Positions 5,109 to 5,837 of a DNA stretch of 5,837 nucleotides are shown here, piece after piece; within the stretch, counting starts at the first letter, position 1, and each line of letters opens with the position of its first letter. Made by a program: the position numbers and the translations under genes. The stretch spans positions 1 to 5,837 of the forward strand of contig JAKAAV010000165.1 of assembly GCA_021802185.1 (NCBI GenBank), given 5' to 3'. A model generated the notes under the pieces. That model was given only the letters and a program-made list of their open reading frames with translations. It did no database searches and was not told where the DNA came from. Origin of the DNA: Chloroflexota bacterium. Its GTDB lineage: Bacteria; Chloroflexota; Limnocylindria; Limnocylindrales; CSP1-4.

Positions 5109-5837
5109 TCAGCGCAGGGTCCGCTTCCGGTAGGCCTCGAACACTTGCTGATTGTTGTCCTTGGGCACGCTCGTGATGTTCGGCGACACGAACACCGGCA
5201 TCGTGATCTCGCGAGCCGACAGCTGCGCCGCGAGTTCCGCCGTCAGCGCCATCGTGATCGCGATCACGGCCAGCGTCGAGCCGGCGGCGACGGGCGCCGG
5301 CCAGCCATCGATCTCGACCATAGAGTCGATCGGGTCGACGCAGTTGTCGATTACGACGTCCGCCACGTCGGCGAGCCGCTTGCCGCTCGAGTGCGTCGCC
5401 TGGTTGAGCTGCAGGTTCGCCGCCGACGTCACGGCCACGACCTTCAGCCCGCGCTCGCGCGCGTACAGGGCGACCTCGACCGGCGCTGCGTTGAGTCCGC
5501 CGTGCGAGTACACCACCATCGTGTCGACGGGCGACAGGGGGTAGTTCTGCAGGAAGTTCCGGATGTAGCCCTCGGTCCGCTCGAGCCACAGCAGCTCGCT
5601 GACGCCGCTCGACCCGAGGACGTTCGTCCAGCTCAGGCGCGAGTCGATCAGCGGACGAAACGCCGGGTAACTCCCGTACCGGGGGAAGACGTCCATGACC
5701 GGGAGCACGGAGTGTCCGCTACCGAACAGGTTGACGACGCCGCCGGCCGCGACGCTGTCGGCCATGACCCCGGCCGCCTGTCGGATGTTCCCGAGCTGGG
5801 TCTCCGAGATCCGGCGCACGAGCGCCCCGGCCTTGTC
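5109..5837 (-). CDS. SIS-domain phosphosugar-binding protein (SIS_2 / UPF0309-like), 5' end outside the window
   Basis: The frame is open to the right edge (reading DKAGALVRRISETQLGNIRQ from the edge) and ends at TGA (complement of 5109-5111), giving 242 codons here. The GTG at 5817-5819 is probably internal: the family usually has about 10-20 residues more before the 'I..AA' helix. SIS-domain features follow: VVNLFGSGHS, the sugar-phosphate loop; VVYSHGGLNAAPVEVALYARERGLKVVAVTS, the second SIS strand-loop-helix; then HSSGKRLADVADVVIDNC and a C-terminal PVFVSPNI...NNQQVFEAYRKR. These match the 'sugar isomerase domain' family of bacterial phosphosugar binders or isomerases, often found beside sugar kinases and ABC transporters. 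It is cytosolic, with no signal or membrane segment. It precedes the flavin dehydrogenase in the same operon. The substrate is unknown. The binding loop reads SHGGLN where many relatives have SNSGRN. Confidence 0.85.
   Translation of the reverse strand, partial: DKAGALVRRISETQLGNIRQAAGVMADSVAAGGVVNLFGSGHSVLPVMDVFPRYGSYPAFRPLIDSRLSWTNVLGSSGVSELLWLERTEGYIRNFLQNYPLSPVDTMVVYSHGGLNAAPVEVALYARERGLKVVAVTSAANLQLNQATHSSGKRLADVADVVIDNCVDPIDSMVEIDGWPAPVAAGSTLAVIAITMALTAELAAQLSAREITMPVFVSPNITSVPKDNNQQVFEAYRKRTLR

Noticed and set aside
2381..5176. A 931-codon open frame on the plus strand, antisense to the dehydrogenase gene
   Set aside because: Its translation is low-complexity and rich in R, A, G and V with no recognisable domain. 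It mirrors the GC-biased minus-strand gene, which has clear domains and motifs throughout. Long antisense frames are expected in such DNA.

Overview
This is a GC-rich window whose coding strands show strong third-position G/C bias. The S4-protein tail, GTG start and a probable leaderless promoter suggest an actinobacterium-like chromosome, possibly a deep-branching class. That placement is inferred from style and protein families, not from a marker gene.

Layout from left to right. Positions 2-145 (+) are the last 47 codons of what looks like an Hsp15-type S4 RNA-binding protein. Positions 255-915 (+) hold a type II VapBC toxin-antitoxin pair: a ribbon-helix-helix antitoxin and a PIN-domain RNase that overlap by 26 nt. 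Its promoter contains two tandem GGATATCC palindromes, and its predicted transcription start falls on the antitoxin ATG. Positions 916-1102 are a non-coding convergent gap that begins with an AT-rich patch. Positions 1984-1103 (-) hold a second, unrelated toxin-antitoxin pair: an Xre antitoxin with a DUF2384-type toxin-binding tail, followed by a RES-domain toxin. A 28-bp hairpin palindrome covers its start region. The two modules sit tail to tail, so about 1.8 kb is an accessory toxin-antitoxin island.

Positions 5086-2129 (-) encode a 985-residue flavin/iron-sulfur fusion dehydrogenase of the YdiJ/GlcD-GlcF type. It contains an FAD-binding domain, an FAD-oxidase C domain, a ferredoxin-like cysteine region and two CCG modules. 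Positions 5837-5109 (-) encode most of a SIS-domain phosphosugar-binding protein whose start lies beyond the right edge. The two genes are 22 nt apart and very likely co-transcribed, which suggests a catabolic operon feeding electrons from a 2-hydroxyacid into the respiratory chain. The real substrate cannot be read from this window.

I found no tRNA, rRNA, CRISPR array, transposase or complete mobile element. All families here are known. The most notable signals are the regulatory architecture of the two toxin-antitoxin modules and their convergent pairing.
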